In this document: piece by piece, positions 3,904-5,368 of the stretch
Numbering within the stretch: the stretch's first letter is position 1
How the letters are laid out: each line of letters starts with the position of its first letter
DNA from: Enterocola sp045654205
Lineage (GTDB): Bacteria > Bacteroidota > Bacteroidia > Bacteroidales > Paludibacteraceae
Direction of reading: 5' to 3'
NCBI GenBank assembly: GCA_045654205.1
Contig: JAZOMZ010000006.1
Location: 1 to 5,368, forward strand
Length of the DNA: 5,368 nt
Notes under the pieces: model-generated
Told to the model about the DNA's origin: nothing
Databases searched by the model: none
What the model saw: the letters and a program-made list of their open reading frames with translations, nothing else
Position numbers and translations under genes: made by a program

Positions 3904-5368
3904 TATCGCAACTGCAGTAAATTCAACACTTTCTGAGATTTCACCTACTTTTATTGTTAATGTTGCGCTATATTCTCCCACTGTTTCAGGAGCAAATACT
4001 ATTACAACCTCTCCTAATGATTGTTCCTTAATATAGAATGATTCATCACCTATTAATTCAACAATTGCTTCTGTTGCATTTTCAATTGTATATGTTGCAG
4101 TTGCTTCTGCAAATCCACCTACTTTAAGTTCTCCAAATATAGGAGCTACAAGGTTAGAAATTACTGGTTTAAGTATTGCACTTGCAGTGAAGTTGATGCT
4201 TTCTGTTACTACACCGTCTGCGGTGATTGTTAGAGATCCATTGAATGTACCTTCTGTTGTTGGTATAAATACGATGTCAACTGAACCATCTGATTCACTT
4301 AAGATGCTAAATGCTGCATCACCAGATAATTCTACTTCTACGTTGTTAGCATTTGCAACAGAGAATGTTGCAGTAGCAGTTGTTGTTTCACCAACGTAGA
4401 TGTCTTCAAATGCAGGAGCTACAAGGTTAGAAATAACTGGTTTAAGTATTGCACTTGCAGTGAAGTTGATGCTTTCTGTTACTACGCCGTCTGCAGTGAT
4501 TGTTAATGTACCATTGAATGTACCTGCGGCACTAGAAGCAAACTTAACCTCAACCATACCATCAGATTCAGAAACAACGCTAAATGCATCATCACCGCTC
4601 AATACTACTTCTACATTTGAAGCATTTGCAACAGAGAATGTTGCAGTTCCAGTTGCAGTCTCTCCTACATAGATTTGTGTAAACTCAGGAGCTACAAGAT
4701 TTGAAATCACAGGTTTTAGGATTGCTGTTGCAGAGAAGTTTATTGTTTCTGTAACTACGCCATCAGCGGTGATTGTTAGTGCACCATTGAATGTATCAGC
4801 ATCGGTAGGAGCAAATGTAATTTCTACTACTCCGTTAGATTCACTTAAGATGCTAAATGCTGCATCACCAGATAATTCTACTTCTACGTTGTTAGCATTT
4901 GCAACAGAGAATGTTGCAGTTCCAGTTGCAGTCTCTCCTACATAGATTTGTGTAAACTCAGGAGCTACAAGATTTGAAATCACAGGTTTTAGGATTGCTG
5001 TTGCAGAGAAGTTTATTGTTTCTGTTACTACACCATCAGCAGTGATTGTAAGTATACCATTGAATGTACCAGCGGCACTAGGAGCAAACTTAATTTCAAC
5101 CGCACCATTAGCTTCGCTAACAACACTAAATACATCGTCACTACTCAACACAACCTCAACATCAGAAGCATTAGCTACTGAGAATGTTGCAGTGCCATTA
5201 ACAGTTTCTCCTACGTAGATTTGTGTAAACTCAGGTGCTACTAGGTTAGAAATTACTGGTTTCAAGATAGCTGAAGCAGAGAAGTTAATTGTTTCTGTTA
5301 CTACACCATCAGCGGTGATTGTTAGAGCACCATTGAATGTACCAGCGGCACTAGGAGCAAACTTAATT
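3712..5368 (-). CDS. Secreted tandem Ig-like repeat protein, C-terminal part (start lies beyond right edge)
   Basis: The frame stays open to the right edge, giving 551 visible residues. The protein is a chain of beta-rich repeats of 91 residues. Each begins LKPVISNLVAP and continues IYVGET, TATFSVANA, VEVELSGD, AFS, FAP, GTFNG, LTITADGVV and INF. Five full units and one partial unit are seen, then a 63-residue C-terminal domain. The VG...FSVANA...F.P...G.F...L.I pattern resembles Ig-like ASH/choice-of-anchor D domains, which usually act as stalks or spacers in surface or secreted proteins. The end (FTIYNLAGVDVT...GVYVV) resembles a T9SS type A sorting domain, so export across the outer membrane is likely. 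The visible part has no Arg or His, and one each of Cys, Met and Trp. The TTG at 5265 is an internal Leu codon, not a start. The functional head, if any, is outside the window. Confidence 0.85.
   Translation of the reverse strand, partial: IKFAPSAAGTFNGALTITADGVVTETINFSASAILKPVISNLVAPEFTQIYVGETVNGTATFSVANASDVEVVLSSDDVFSVVSEANGAVEIKFAPSAAGTFNGILTITADGVVTETINFSATAILKPVISNLVAPEFTQIYVGETATGTATFSVANANNVEVELSGDAAFSILSESNGVVEITFAPTDADTFNGALTITADGVVTETINFSATAILKPVISNLVAPEFTQIYVGETATGTATFSVANASNVEVVLSGDDAFSVVSESDGMVEVKFASSAAGTFNGTLTITADGVVTESINFTASAILKPVISNLVAPAFEDIYVGETTTATATFSVANANNVEVELSGDAAFSILSESDGSVDIVFIPTTEGTFNGSLTITADGVVTESINFTASAILKPVISNLVAPIFGELKVGGFAEATATYTIENATEAIVELIGDESFYIKEQSLGEVVIVFAPETVGEYSATLTIKVGEISESVEFTAVAIEDITTSVEENVALNIYAKDGTIYCDEEFTIYNLAGVDVTNLNGSLQGVYVVATTNGNKQVSVW
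4292..4920 (-). repeat. 83-bp exact direct repeat across every second unit
   Basis: Positions 4292-4374 and 4838-4920 are identical over 83 bp, offset by 546 bp, which is exactly two units. The unit between them differs here. The shared protein piece is about NNVEVELSGDAAFSILSES. This indicates a two-unit higher-order pattern. Confidence 0.9.
4621..5025 (-). repeat. 132-bp exact direct repeat across neighbouring units
   Basis: Positions 4621-4752 and 4894-5025 are identical over 132 bp, offset by exactly one unit (273 bp). The block runs across a unit boundary and includes the LKPVISNLVAP start. Identity at silent positions points to recent copying, not only protein-level selection. Confidence 0.92.

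Larger units (their letters stand above)
3904..5368 (-). repeat. Tandem array of 273-bp units, five full and one partial
   Basis: In coding order the units are: partial 5368-5266, then 5265-4993, 4992-4720, 4719-4447, 4446-4174 and the diverged last unit 4173-3904 (270 bp). The array continues beyond the right edge. The first four full units are highly similar in DNA as well as protein; the last unit is clearly older. This pattern fits recent unit gain or gene conversion in the array with the end unit left out. Confidence 0.95.

Noticed and set aside
4187..4672. Two open frames on the plus strand with similar sequences (MKLMLSVTTPSAVIV and related)
   Set aside because: They are mirror readings of the tandem repeats. 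Their similarity to each other comes from the 273-bp periodicity.
5263..5265. TTG as a start codon for the repeat protein
   Set aside because: The codon is the Leu of the repeat junction AILKPVISN, and the frame stays open with repeat sequence to the window edge.
3904..5368. CRISPR array
   Set aside because: The periodicity is 273 bp, the repeats are coding in one open frame, and there are no short repeats with unique spacers.

Overview
The window looks like chromosomal DNA of a Bacteroidota member, most likely of the order Bacteroidales. The evidence is AT-rich intergenic DNA, genes without strong Shine-Dalgarno sites, four exact copies of the Bacteroidota -7 promoter element TAnnTTTG next to gene starts, a small winged-helix protein of the DUF2582 type, and a large repeat protein ending in a domain that resembles a type IX secretion (T9SS) sorting domain. 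I cannot name the genus.

Layout, left to right. (1) 1-618, minus strand: the N-terminal 206 codons of mnmE, a tRNA wobble-uridine modification GTPase, running off the left edge. (2) 619-756: a short gap with a strong intrinsic terminator and a -7 element almost touching the mnmE start, so mnmE may be transcribed leaderless. (3) 757-2921, minus strand: three tightly packed FKBP-type prolyl isomerase genes with gaps of 1 and 7 nt. In transcription order they are a protein with no export signal, one with a Sec signal peptide, and a lipoprotein. (4) 2922-3183: the promoter region of that operon, two inverted repeats of unknown function and a probable terminator for the tRNA. (5) 3184-3256, minus strand: tRNA-Thr(CGT). 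(6) 3257-3438: divergent promoters for the tRNA and for a 66-residue winged-helix protein (3439-3639, plus strand). (7) 3657-3689: a bidirectional terminator shared by that gene and the convergent gene to its right. (8) 3712-5368, minus strand: the C-terminal 551 codons of a large, probably secreted protein made of 91-residue (273-bp) Ig-like tandem repeats. Its start lies beyond the right edge.

The FKBP operon reads as one folding-helper module spread over cytoplasm, periplasm and a membrane-anchored site. The other genes are independent units with their own promoters and terminators. The window looks mostly ordinary. The parts most worth a second look are the near-identical repeat array, with its two-unit mosaic pattern and its lack of Arg and His, the duplicated N-terminal module in the lipoprotein FKBP, and the terminator/leaderless-promoter junction before mnmE. 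I do not see an undescribed defence or mobile system.
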